Source: Urechidicola croceus (lineage in GTDB: Bacteria; Bacteroidota; Bacteroidia; Flavobacteriales; Flavobacteriaceae). From it: a stretch of DNA of 64,000 nt. The stretch is taken from NCBI GenBank assembly GCA_905181865.1, contig CAJIZG010000001.1, positions 682,001 through 746,000 on the forward strand, read 5' to 3'. The position numbers and the translations under genes were made by a program. The notes under the pieces were generated by a model. It was not told the origin of the DNA, did not search any database, and saw nothing but the letters and a program-made list of their open reading frames with translations. Shown here piece by piece: positions 9,768-18,093 of this stretch (position 1 is its first letter; each line of letters starts with the position of its first letter).

Positions 9768-10466
9768 TTACTTTACTTCTTTAAAAAAAGTCTTTAACTT
9801 CCCAATATTTTTAACTCCTGGCACATCTTCAAATCCGCTATTAAGATCTAATCCTATACATTTATTATGACCAAATTCTTTAATGGCATCTGCGTCTGCA
9901 GCAGAAATACCGCCACTTAATAAAAATAGAATTTCACCTTTGTAATTTTCTAATATACGCCAATCGTATTTTACGCCATTACCACCGTATTCTTTTCCTT
10001 TTGTATCAAACAAAAACAAATCACAAAATGGCTCGTAGGCTTTCGTAACTGAGAAATCAAAATGCTCATTTACTGAAAATGCTTTGATTATCTCTAATTG
10101 GTGATTGAGCGGAGTCACAATCACATTACTTTCGCTTCGACTCGTTTCGACTCCGCTCAACGACCTCTTCCCAGCAACAATCCTCTTTAACTCCTCACAA
10201 TATCCAACAGACTCGTCGCCATGCAATTGAACTGCATTTAACTGATGCTTTTTTACAATGCCTATAACAGTTTCAATTGTTTCATTTACAAAAACCCCTA
10301 CTTTTTGAATGGATTTATCAATGCACACTTGCGGAAATTCCGCAACAAAACGCTTCGATTTATCATAAAAAATAAATCCTATATAATCCGGATTCAATGC
10401 TGTCAAATCCTTCAAATTTTGCGCCTGGCGCATTCCACAAACTTTTATTTTCATGTTACTCGTCAT
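9768..10466 (-). CDS. trpF: Phosphoribosylanthranilate isomerase with repeat-derived insertion
   Basis: A TIM-barrel isomerase for the third step of tryptophan synthesis. The start MKIKVCGMRQAQNL carries the catalytic Cys, LHGDES is the family motif, and LSGGISAADADAI with GLDLNSGFED forms the phosphate site and catalytic Asp region. At 232 residues it is about 20-25 longer than usual. The extra segment around residues 103-121 (RSLSGVETSRSE) is encoded by a palindromic intergenic-type repeat inserted in frame. MTSN precedes the methionine matching the usual start, so the real start may be 10454. Confidence 0.93.
   Translation of the reverse strand: MTSNMKIKVCGMRQAQNLKDLTALNPDYIGFIFYDKSKRFVAEFPQVCIDKSIQKVGVFVNETIETVIGIVKKHQLNAVQLHGDESVGYCEELKRIVAGKRSLSGVETSRSESNVIVTPLNHQLEIIKAFSVNEHFDFSVTKAYEPFCDLFLFDTKGKEYGGNGVKYDWRILENYKGEILFLLSGGISAADADAIKEFGHNKCIGLDLNSGFEDVPGVKNIGKLKTFFKEVK
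10105..10160. repeat. REP-like palindrome inserted inside trpF
   Basis: A 12-bp inverted repeat (TTGAGCGGAGTC / GACTCCGCTCAA) bounds a 32-nt centre containing GAAACGAGTCGAAGCG. The same GAGCGGAGTCGAA core occurs between genes at 49440-49500, 52729-52815 and 55460-55528. Here it lies within coding sequence and keeps the frame. Confidence 0.8.
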
Positions 10467-10474
10467 TCCTACGA

Positions 10475-10535
10475 AAGCAGGAATCTATTTATTAATTCTT
10501 AGTTTTTATTGTAAGATTCCTGACTTCGCAGGAAT
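10475..10535. repeat. REP-like repeats in the trpF-trpC gap
   Basis: Two copies of the GCAGGAAT-type element: CATTCCTACGAAAGCAGGAAT and GATTCCTGACTTCGCAGGAAT. They fill most of the 74-bp gap between trpC and trpF. Confidence 0.7.
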
Positions 10536-10540
10536 AATAT

Positions 10541-11326
10541 TTACCTCAATTTCTTTATAAACTCCGTACAAGAAAATCCTGGATTCTCAGTTTTCATAAA
10601 ATTTTCTCCTATTAAAAAGCCTTGAAAACCGTATTCTTTCAACCCAATAATCGTTCTAGGATCGCTAATTCCGCTTTCTGACACTTTTATACAGGTATCA
10701 GGAATTTGTGCCGCTAATGCAATAGAATGTTCTAAATCAACTTCAAAATTTTTCAAATTTCGATTATTGATTCCGATTATTTTATTGTCTAAATCTATCT
10801 TATCTAATTCTTCTTGACTATGTACCTCATACAAAACATCCAATCCTAAATCTTCGGCCAAATTACCAAATTGCTTTAACTCTTGCTTTGATAAATAAGC
10901 CGCGATTAACAAAATTACATCCGCACCAATAGCTTTGGCTTCTACAATTTGAAACCCATCTACAATAAAATCCTTTCTTAAAATTGGTTTTGAATTGTTG
11001 ATTTCTCTTGCTTGAACTAAATCTAATAAAGTACCTCCAAAAAATTCTTTGTCTGTTAAAATTGATTGAGCAGAAACTCCTGCTCCCAAGTAACCTTCTG
11101 TAACTTCTTGAATGGTCGCGGTATCATTAATAATTCCTTTAGATGGAGATTGACGCTTAAATTCAGCAATAATTCCGGATCCTTTCGGATCTAATAATTC
11201 TCTCTTTAAAGAAATCGGAGTCCTCTTAAAACCTGGACTTTTAACCAAAGTGCTTACTTCAATCTCTGTTTTCAACTGAGCAACCTCTTGCTTTTTGTGT
11301 GCAACTATTTTCTCTAAAATATTCAT
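10541..11326 (-). CDS. trpC: Indole-3-glycerol-phosphate synthase
   Basis: A 261-residue TIM-barrel enzyme that closes the indole ring from CdRP. It begins MNILEKIVAHKKQEV, followed by the family motif IIAEFKRQSPSKG with the catalytic lysine, ILRKDFIVDGFQ, IIGINNRNLKNFEVD and KVSESGI. Length is normal and it is not fused to trpF, unlike in enterobacteria. It is followed downstream (on minus) by a repeat-filled gap before trpF. Confidence 0.97.
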   Translation of the reverse strand: MNILEKIVAHKKQEVAQLKTEIEVSTLVKSPGFKRTPISLKRELLDPKGSGIIAEFKRQSPSKGIINDTATIQEVTEGYLGAGVSAQSILTDKEFFGGTLLDLVQAREINNSKPILRKDFIVDGFQIVEAKAIGADVILLIAAYLSKQELKQFGNLAEDLGLDVLYEVHSQEELDKIDLDNKIIGINNRNLKNFEVDLEHSIALAAQIPDTCIKVSESGISDPRTIIGLKEYGFQGFLIGENFMKTENPGFSCTEFIKKLR

Positions 11327-11334
11327 TCTTTCAA

Positions 11335-11407
11335 TCTAATTTCGTCAAACTGAACTTATTTCAGTTTCTCATTATAATTATGATGCCATGCTGAAATAAA
11401 TTCAGAA
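11335..11407. repeat. Dispersed repeat in the trpD-trpC gap
   Basis: Imperfect palindromic sequence with two related arms (CTGAACTTATTTCAG and CTGAAATAAATTCAGAATGAC). The TTCAGAATGAC end recurs at 12463-12474, defining a second family of dispersed repeats in this operon. Confidence 0.55.
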
Positions 11408-11414
11408 TGACGCT

Positions 11415-12401
11415 TTAATTTGTTAATCTATTCAAACACGCTTTCGCTTTCAATCCAAATAATGAATTCTTCGCAGATTCAAATGCACCTTCAAATGATA
11501 TTGATTCATCAACTATCTGGAGTGCAATGGCGGCATTTGTCAACACTATATTATTCTGAGCATCCGTTCCTTTTCCGTTAATTATGGTTTCAAATATTTT
11601 AGCGGCTTCCTCGACAGAACTTCCTCCATAGACTTCATTTTGTTGCACTGTTTTTTGTCCTAAATCTTCTGGCATGATTAATTGTTCACCATTTCTTGTA
11701 AACAACTTAAAGCCTCCAGTCAATGAAATCTCGTCATATCCATCTAAGGCATGAACCACACCATAATTTGTATCCTCTTCTTGTAAAATATAATTATACA
11801 ATCGCGCTATTTCTAAATTAAACGTTCCTAACAATTGATTTTTAGGTGAACTTGGATTTACCAAAGGTCCCAACATATTAAAGAACGTTTTTAATGCCAA
11901 CGCTTTTCGCGTTGGTCCAACAGCTTTCATTGCTGGATGAAAAAATGGCGCATGTAAAAAACAAATATTCGCTTTGTCTAAATGTCTTTTTAAAGTGGCT
12001 TCATCATTTGTAAATTCATATCCAAAATGTTGCAACATATCAGAAGAACCTGATTGAGAAGAAACACTGTAGTTTCCATGTTTCGCAACTTTCTGCCCTG
12101 TGCCGGCAACAACAAAAGATGTCATTGTTGAAATGTTAAACGTATCTTTTCCATCACCACCAGTCCCAACAATATCAACCGTATTAAAGTCCGATAAATC
12201 AACTTTTAAAGACAATTCATTCAGTGCATTTCTAAAGCCGCCTAATTCATCTGCCGTAATGGGACGCATCATAAAAACAGTCATAAAGGATGCTAAATGC
12301 ACATCATTATACTGTTCTTTTGAGATATTTATTAAAATCTCTTTAGCCTCCGATCGACTTAATCGTTTGTGCTGATATAATTCGTTTAATATTTGTTTCA
12401 T
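11415..12401 (-). CDS. trpD: Anthranilate phosphoribosyltransferase
   Basis: A 328-residue enzyme that transfers phosphoribose from PRPP to anthranilate. The glycine-rich PRPP loop VDIVGTGGDGKDTFNIST is intact, with KHGNYSVSSQSGSSD and the metal-linked HALDGYDEISLTG further on. The GPTRKALALKTFFNMLGPLVNP segment is typical. Length is normal. It is separate from trpG, so the glutaminase is not fused as in E. coli TrpGD. Confidence 0.97.
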   Translation of the reverse strand: MKQILNELYQHKRLSRSEAKEILINISKEQYNDVHLASFMTVFMMRPITADELGGFRNALNELSLKVDLSDFNTVDIVGTGGDGKDTFNISTMTSFVVAGTGQKVAKHGNYSVSSQSGSSDMLQHFGYEFTNDEATLKRHLDKANICFLHAPFFHPAMKAVGPTRKALALKTFFNMLGPLVNPSSPKNQLLGTFNLEIARLYNYILQEEDTNYGVVHALDGYDEISLTGGFKLFTRNGEQLIMPEDLGQKTVQQNEVYGGSSVEEAAKIFETIINGKGTDAQNNIVLTNAAIALQIVDESISFEGAFESAKNSLFGLKAKACLNRLTN

Positions 12402-12420
12402 TAATCCAGTATTACCGTCA

Positions 12421-12540
12421 TATAAACTTCAGAAGTATCTTAAAGATTCTTTGCTCCGTTCAGAATGACACTTTTTTAATATTTACTTCTACTCACTTCG
12501 ACTCTACGCATTGAACACCGCACAGAATGAAACTATTCAT
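12421..12540. repeat. Dispersed repeats in the trpG-trpD gap
   Basis: The 145-bp gap is filled by degenerate arms of the intergenic repeats: CTCCGTTCAGAATGACAC and CACTTCGACTCTACGCATTGAAC followed by CGCACAGAATGAA. It is the widest gap in the operon. Confidence 0.55.
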
Positions 12541-12547
12541 TCTTAAT

Positions 12548-13123
12548 TTATTGATTCGCTTCAATAAAATTACGAACCATATCTTCACCTAGATCCGTTA
12601 AAATCGATTCTGGATGGAATTGAACCGCACTAATATTGAATGCTGTATGCTGAATTGCCATAATCCCACCATCTTCATCCTCTGCTGTTATTTTTAGCAC
12701 ACTTGGGAAATCTTCTTTCGAAGCAATCCAAGAATGATATCTTGCTGCAGGAAATTTAGATGGCAAGTTTTGAAACAATACATTTTCTTGATCGATAACA
12801 GTCATTTCTGTTGCTACACCATGAAATACCTCGTCCATATTAATAATGCTTCCTCCGAACACTTCAGTAATAGCTTGCAACCCTAAACAAACTCCAAAAA
12901 TTGGTTTCTTACCAGCATATTCCTTAACGACTGCTTTTAAAATTCCTGCTTCATCTGGAATACCAGGTCCAGGAGACAACATGATGATATCATAGTTTCC
13001 AACATCGGCAATCGAAATTTCGTCATTTCTAAATACAGTTGGAAAAATACCTGTGATTTTCTCAACCATGTGTACCAAATTGTAAGTAAACGAATCGTAA
13101 TTATCTAAAATTAATATCTTCAT
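12548..13123 (-). CDS. trpG: Anthranilate synthase component II (glutamine amidotransferase)
   Basis: A 191-residue class I glutaminase that supplies ammonia to TrpE. The nucleophile elbow is FGVCLGLQAI, the oxyanion region MLSPGPGIPDEAG, and the catalytic His/Glu pair lies in AVQFHPESIL. Adjacent placement two bases from trpE supports the tryptophan role, although this family can also serve p-aminobenzoate synthesis (PabA). Confidence 0.95.
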   Translation of the reverse strand: MKILILDNYDSFTYNLVHMVEKITGIFPTVFRNDEISIADVGNYDIIMLSPGPGIPDEAGILKAVVKEYAGKKPIFGVCLGLQAITEVFGGSIINMDEVFHGVATEMTVIDQENVLFQNLPSKFPAARYHSWIASKEDFPSVLKITAEDEDGGIMAIQHTAFNISAVQFHPESILTDLGEDMVRNFIEANQ

Positions 13124-13125
13124 CT

Positions 13126-14517
13126 TTATATGTTTTCAGCTAAAAGCAATGCTTTTTTCAAGGCTGCTAGTTTATTATTTACTTCCTGTAATTCCTTTTG
13201 TTCCTCACTATGAAAAACAATTCCTGCTCCTGCTTGATAATACAAGGTATTATTTTTACTTACAAATGATCGGATCGCAATGGCCAAATTTATAGAACCA
13301 TCTAGTCCTATAATTCCAACAGCTCCTCCGTAAAACCCCCGAGATTGATTCTCATATTTATCGATTAACTGCATGGCTTTGTATTTTGGAGCACCACTCA
13401 AAGTTCCTGCTGGAAATGTATCCCCAACAATGGAGATTGGATTTCCTTTTATGGTTCCTTTTACGGTGGAAACCAAATGAATAACATGACTAAAATATTG
13501 TACTTCTTTAAACACCTCTACATTCACATGATCGGCGTGTTTACTCAAATCATTTCTAGCCAAATCAACCAACATTACATGCTCCGCCGTTTCTTTTTTA
13601 TCTTCAGATAATTTCTTACCCAGTTTGATGTCTTCAGCCATATCACCCGTTCTTCTAAAAGTACCCGCAATAGGATTTATGGTTGCTTTTCCTGCTGAAA
13701 TTTTAATTTGTGCCTCTGGAGAAGACCCCATCAACTTAAAACTTCCATAGTCGAAATAAAACAAATATGGCGAAGGATTGATTGATCGTAACGCTCTATA
13801 CACGTTAAATTCATCTCCTTTAAATGATTGCTGAAATTGTCTTGACAACACCAATTGAAATACATCTCCACGCTTACAGTGCGCTTTTGCTTTTCGAACA
13901 TACTCCACAAAATCTTCATTTGTACAGTTAGAAGTTTCATCTCCATCTATTTCAAAATCTTGTGTATTGAAGGCCTGAGCATCAATAATTGTCTCGATTT
14001 CATTAATTCTTGCTTCAGTTCCTTCTTCAATATTTTCAAGCAATGTCATTTCATCATTAAAATGATTGATGGCAATAATGAAACGATAAAAACTATATTG
14101 TAATAACGGAATAGATGAAGGTGACGTGGTGTTTTCAAAAACTATATTTTCAAAATACTGCACACTATCATAGGTCGAATAACCATATAATCCATTAAAC
14201 GACTTAAGAGCAGGATCACACTCTAAATCTATAGAACTTGAATATTTTTGAAACAATTTATTAAAATCCTTATCGATCTTTTGCTCATCAACCTTCACTC
14301 CTTTTTGGTGTAAAGATAATTTATGATCTTGAGTTTTAATGGTCACAACAGGCTCCATACATATAAAAGAGAAGCTCTCTTCCTTACTATGATAATTTGA
14401 ACTCTCCAGTAAAAGCGTATTTGCATATTTATCACGCAGCCTTAAATATAATCCGACTGGTGTAACAGTATCTGCAATTTTCTTTTTAGAGGCAGTATTA
14501 AATGTTAGTTTTTTCAT
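13126..14517 (-). CDS. trpE: Anthranilate synthase component I
   Basis: A 463-residue chorismate-utilising enzyme and first gene of the operon. The catalytic core is visible as GDVFQLVLSRQF, PSPYLFYFDYG, INPIAGTFRRTGD, AEHVMLVDLARND and FPAGTLSGAPKYKAMQLI. An N-terminal region with LLESSNYHSKEESFSFI carries the LLES motif linked to tryptophan feedback inhibition. The ATG lies just after the attenuator hairpin, so expression should depend on read-through. Confidence 0.97.
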   Translation of the reverse strand: MKKLTFNTASKKKIADTVTPVGLYLRLRDKYANTLLLESSNYHSKEESFSFICMEPVVTIKTQDHKLSLHQKGVKVDEQKIDKDFNKLFQKYSSSIDLECDPALKSFNGLYGYSTYDSVQYFENIVFENTTSPSSIPLLQYSFYRFIIAINHFNDEMTLLENIEEGTEARINEIETIIDAQAFNTQDFEIDGDETSNCTNEDFVEYVRKAKAHCKRGDVFQLVLSRQFQQSFKGDEFNVYRALRSINPSPYLFYFDYGSFKLMGSSPEAQIKISAGKATINPIAGTFRRTGDMAEDIKLGKKLSEDKKETAEHVMLVDLARNDLSKHADHVNVEVFKEVQYFSHVIHLVSTVKGTIKGNPISIVGDTFPAGTLSGAPKYKAMQLIDKYENQSRGFYGGAVGIIGLDGSINLAIAIRSFVSKNNTLYYQAGAGIVFHSEEQKELQEVNNKLAALKKALLLAENI

Positions 14518-14523
14518 ATCTTT

Positions 14524-14560
14524 TAATAAAAAAAGGCTTATCGTGAGATAAGCCTTTTTG
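14524..14560 (-). terminator. trp attenuator terminator
   Basis: On minus, GGCTTATC-TCAC-GATAAGCC forms an 8-bp perfect stem, extended by A/T flanks and followed by TTTTTTTATT, seven to ten bases before the trpE start. Its position after the Trp-rich leader ORF makes it the attenuator. AATAAG at the leader stop codon can pair with CTTAT of the first arm, a possible but short antiterminator. Confidence 0.9.
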
Positions 14561-14599
14561 ATTTTATGTTTTAAATATCATATAGTCGTTATTCCCCAC

Positions 14600-14647
14600 T
14601 TATTGTTTAAGAGAATTCCACCAATTGATATTTTGAGTCGTTGCCAT
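14600..14647 (-). CDS. trpL: trp operon leader peptide
   Basis: A 15-codon ORF on minus, ATG GCA ACG ACT CAA AAT ATC AAT TGG TGG..., encoding MATTQNINWWNSLKQ and ending in TAA. The two adjacent Trp codons at positions 9-10, 40 bp before a strong terminator and upstream of trpE, are the signature of ribosome-mediated attenuation. A ribosome stalled on uncharged tRNA-Trp would favour read-through, and one reaching the stop codon would favour termination. It is below the ORF-track length limit. Confidence 0.92.
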   Translation of the reverse strand: MATTQNINWWNSLKQ

Positions 14648-14666
14648 TTTTTGTTCTAATATGATA

Positions 14667-14697
14667 CAAATGTATGATAGTTTTTAAATATATCAAA
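14667..14697 (-). promoter_or_regulatory. trp operon promoter (Bacteroidota type)
   Basis: On minus, TTTG, 19 bases, then TACATTTG fit the Bacteroidota consensus TTTG-N19-TAnnTTTG exactly. It lies about 20 bp before the leader peptide ATG. Confidence 0.85.
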
Positions 14698-14717
14698 TAA
14701 ATAAGCTCTTATTTATT
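14696..14717. promoter_or_regulatory. Inverted repeat abutting the trp promoter -33 box
   Basis: A perfect 10-bp inverted repeat, AATAAATAAG-CT-CTTATTTATT, overlaps the upstream edge of the -33 element. It could be an operator or the shared terminator of gatB/aspS upstream on minus; the sequence alone does not decide. Confidence 0.4.
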
Positions 14718-14760
14718 AAATAATATTTATTTAAAACCTACGCATAAGATTTAGCACAAA

Positions 14761-17700
14761 CTATCTCATAATTCTCACATTCATCTCTTCCACTTTTTTA
14801 TCAGATAATTGAGATGGTGATCCAAATAATAAATCTTCACTTGTTCCTGTTTTTGGGAAAGCCATCACTTCTCTAATTGAGGCTTTTTTCTCCAAAATCA
14901 TCATTAAACGATCTACACCCCAAGCTATCCCTCCGTGTGGCGGTGCTCCATAATGGAATGCTTTGTACATGGTTCCCACACTTTTCATCATTGCCTCTTT
15001 ATCGTAACCCATATTTTTATAGGTCGCCTCCAATATTTCCGGCTTATGGGCTCTCACAGATCCACCACCAATTTCATAACCATTCAATATCAAATCATAT
15101 TGCTGGGCAGTGATAGTGCCTATTTCATCCTCCTTACCATTCATATGTTTGTCCAAATCGTAAATCGCAGGCATAGAAAACGGATTGTGCGTAAACGTCC
15201 ATCTACCCTCATCTGTTTTTTCAAACATTGGAAAATCTACCACCCAAGCAGGATGTAGTTCCTTTGGATTTATCAATTTCAACATCGCTCCCATTTCCTG
15301 ACGAACAGCGTCCAACGCTTTATTTGCAGTCGCATAATTTGCCGCTGAGAAGAATACAATATCTCCAACCTCAGCATTCGCAGCTGCTATTATTCCAGCA
15401 GCGATTTCTTCACCCAAGAATTTAATAATTGGAGACTGTAAATCATTTTCATTTACAATAATATATGCTAATCCACCTAAGCCATGATCCTGTGCAATTG
15501 ATGTCAATTTCTCAATCTGACCTTTTGACATTCTCTTTTTTCCTTGTTCTTCAGAAGACACTTTAATGCACTTCACAATACCTCCGTCTTCAATAGGTTT
15601 ACTAAAAACCTGGAAGGTTGTATCTTTTACAATTTCTGTAATGTCTTGCATTTGTAATCCAAAGCGCAAATCTGGACGGTCACATCCATACTTATCCATC
15701 GCTTCTTTGTAGGTAATTACTTCGAATGGTTTTAAGATCCATTTCTTACCATATATTTTTCGAACAATTTCATTGAACATATTCGTGTTCAAATCAATAA
15801 TCTGTTGCATACTTGCGTATGCCATTTCGATATCTAACTGTGTGAATTCTGGCTGACGATCTCCACGAGAATCTTCATCTCTAAAACAGCGTGCAATCTG
15901 AAAATACTTTTCAAAACCACCTACCATCAACATTTGTTTAAATTGCTGCGGTGCCTGTGGTAACGTATAAAATGAACCCGCTTGTTTGCGTGTTGGAACA
16001 ATAAACTCTCTTGCTCCTTCATCTGTTCCTGCAGTTAAAATTGGCGTTTCAATCTCTAGAAATTCTTGTGTGTCTAAAATATCTCGCATCAACTTAATTA
16101 CCTTATGACGATTTACAACTGCTCTGCGCACATCATCATTTCTGTGATCTAAATATTTGTATTGAAAACGTATATTCTCATTGGTTCTCGTCGCTCTTTT
16201 AATTTCAAAAGGCAGTGTTTTAGACAAGTTTAAAATCTCTAATTCTGAAGTTTCTAACTCAATTTTTCCAGAACGTAATCCTGAATTGTAATCATCTTTT
16301 TTACGTTGGACAACCACTCCTGTTACAGAAATTACAGATTCTGGCTTTAACTTCACTAATTCATCTAAATTCGGAAATGACTCGCGACTTAACCGTACCT
16401 GAAAAATTTCATTGCTGGAATCACGTAAATCAATAAAAATTAATTCTCCATGATCTCGAACACTCGACACCCAACCCGATAAACTTACTGTTTCAGCTAT
16501 AGTATCTTCACGTAATTGAGAAATTACATGGGTTCTATATTCATCTTTTATAATGATAGGAATTTCAGGTAGCGTTTCCTCCTCATTAATTGCTGGTTGT
16601 TTACTGTTCGTTGTTTGTTGTCCTTCAACTTTTATTGAACTTTCAACTTTTAACTCAGAACTTTGAACCCCACTTAAAATTCCTTCTCTAATCACTTTTC
16701 CTGAAGCACCTTTACCAATAATAGCAATAACTTTACCTACGAGAATTCCTGCTTTCCCTTGATTTCCCGCCTTGATTTCGTTTGCTACAACTTCATTCTC
16801 TAAAATCACCTTTTGAATAGCGTCCTTAATCTGATCTTCAGAAATCGTATGATCTGCAAAGTATTTTTTATAATCGAAAGTAGGATCAGTTAGTAACGAT
16901 TTGATTCCATTTTGAACCAATACTACTGTTACCTTTTCTTCTTTAAACATTGAAAATATTTCAACAAAATCATCAATATTCACAATACGGCTATAGTCTT
17001 CTGGCTTTATATTATTCGATAAAGCTTTGGCAACAAACAAGGGATCTTTTACAACTTTATTAATGGCCGTAAATGTAGTAGAGCGCAATGAATCTGCTGT
17101 AAAGAATTTTGCGTCTTGTGGCAAAACACCTCCATTAATTAAAATAGATTCAACTGCATAAGGAAGTAAACTCACATCTACTTTTATAGTATCTACTACT
17201 TCTTTAATATTTACAAAAGGTAAATCTGGTTCAGAAATAAAACGATAATCTGCTTCGAATTCCTTTTTACGCATGGTTTTGGTTTGCTTTAAATCAGCAT
17301 CCCAAAGCACGGTCGTTTGATCTGGTCTAAACTCTTTGTGTTCTATATAATAATTGAACTGTTTCTCTATTTCTTCTTTTAAAGCCTCTACCATAAACTT
17401 GAATGAGTTCAAGTTTTTAATCTCTGTACGAGGATTTAATTCGCATGTGTTTTTTTTACGCAGTGACACCGAAACATCTGACTTGAACTCACCCTTTTCT
17501 AGGTTCGCCTCTGATATTTTTAGATTCTGAACAATACGTTGAATATACTGCGCATACGTTGAAGCATCTTCTATATGACGAATACAAGGTTCTGTAACAA
17601 TTTCAATCAACGGAACACCTGCCTTATTAAAATCAACCAATGAAACTTTCTTTTCATGCATCAATTTTGCAGCATCTTCTTCAATATGAACTTGTGTCAA

Positions 17701-18093
17701 GTTCACTGTAAATTGCGAACCATCATTGCGATAACAAGATACTTGTCCGTCTGGAATTATCGGATTATGAAATTGTGTGATCTGAATATTCTTTGGATTG
17801 TCAGGATATTCATAATGTTTTCTATCCCAAGAGATTAACTCGTTTTTAAAAGTAGATGCTACCGCTTTTCCAAAATAAATTGCCTTGATAATCGCCTCTT
17901 TATTAAGAGATGGCAATACGCCCATTTGTCCTGTACATACAGAACATATATTCTCATTCGGTTTTTCTATTTCTTGATTTGGACAAGAACAAAACAACTT
18001 GGTTTTAGTATTTAATCGAACATGTGTTTCTAGTCCAATAACCAATTCTAATTCGTGGGCTTTTAAGGCCGCGTCTAATTGTTCCAGTTCCAT
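14761..18093 (-). CDS. gatB-aspS: Fused amidotransferase subunit GatB / aspartyl-tRNA synthetase
   Basis: An 1110-residue fusion. Residues ~1-490 are GatB (VIGLETHVRLNTKTKLFCSCPNQ; EDAAKLMHEK; EPCIRHIEDASTYAQ) with the YqeY-like tail. A charged low-complexity linker follows (SSELKVESSIKVEGQQ). Residues ~530-1110 are a bacterial-type AspRS with OB fold, motif 2 (FRDEDSRGDRQPEFTQLD), GAD insertion and motif 3 (GGIAWGVDRLMMI). GatB with GatA/C amidates Asp- or Glu-tRNA. The His in VRDHGEL matches the position where nondiscriminating bacterial AspRS carry His, so it may charge tRNA-Asn with Asp (inference). Its ATG overlaps the gatA stop by one base. Confidence 0.95.
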   Translation of the reverse strand: MELEQLDAALKAHELELVIGLETHVRLNTKTKLFCSCPNQEIEKPNENICSVCTGQMGVLPSLNKEAIIKAIYFGKAVASTFKNELISWDRKHYEYPDNPKNIQITQFHNPIIPDGQVSCYRNDGSQFTVNLTQVHIEEDAAKLMHEKKVSLVDFNKAGVPLIEIVTEPCIRHIEDASTYAQYIQRIVQNLKISEANLEKGEFKSDVSVSLRKKNTCELNPRTEIKNLNSFKFMVEALKEEIEKQFNYYIEHKEFRPDQTTVLWDADLKQTKTMRKKEFEADYRFISEPDLPFVNIKEVVDTIKVDVSLLPYAVESILINGGVLPQDAKFFTADSLRSTTFTAINKVVKDPLFVAKALSNNIKPEDYSRIVNIDDFVEIFSMFKEEKVTVVLVQNGIKSLLTDPTFDYKKYFADHTISEDQIKDAIQKVILENEVVANEIKAGNQGKAGILVGKVIAIIGKGASGKVIREGILSGVQSSELKVESSIKVEGQQTTNSKQPAINEEETLPEIPIIIKDEYRTHVISQLREDTIAETVSLSGWVSSVRDHGELIFIDLRDSSNEIFQVRLSRESFPNLDELVKLKPESVISVTGVVVQRKKDDYNSGLRSGKIELETSELEILNLSKTLPFEIKRATRTNENIRFQYKYLDHRNDDVRRAVVNRHKVIKLMRDILDTQEFLEIETPILTAGTDEGAREFIVPTRKQAGSFYTLPQAPQQFKQMLMVGGFEKYFQIARCFRDEDSRGDRQPEFTQLDIEMAYASMQQIIDLNTNMFNEIVRKIYGKKWILKPFEVITYKEAMDKYGCDRPDLRFGLQMQDITEIVKDTTFQVFSKPIEDGGIVKCIKVSSEEQGKKRMSKGQIEKLTSIAQDHGLGGLAYIIVNENDLQSPIIKFLGEEIAAGIIAAANAEVGDIVFFSAANYATANKALDAVRQEMGAMLKLINPKELHPAWVVDFPMFEKTDEGRWTFTHNPFSMPAIYDLDKHMNGKEDEIGTITAQQYDLILNGYEIGGGSVRAHKPEILEATYKNMGYDKEAMMKSVGTMYKAFHYGAPPHGGIAWGVDRLMMILEKKASIREVMAFPKTGTSEDLLFGSPSQLSDKKVEEMNVRIMR

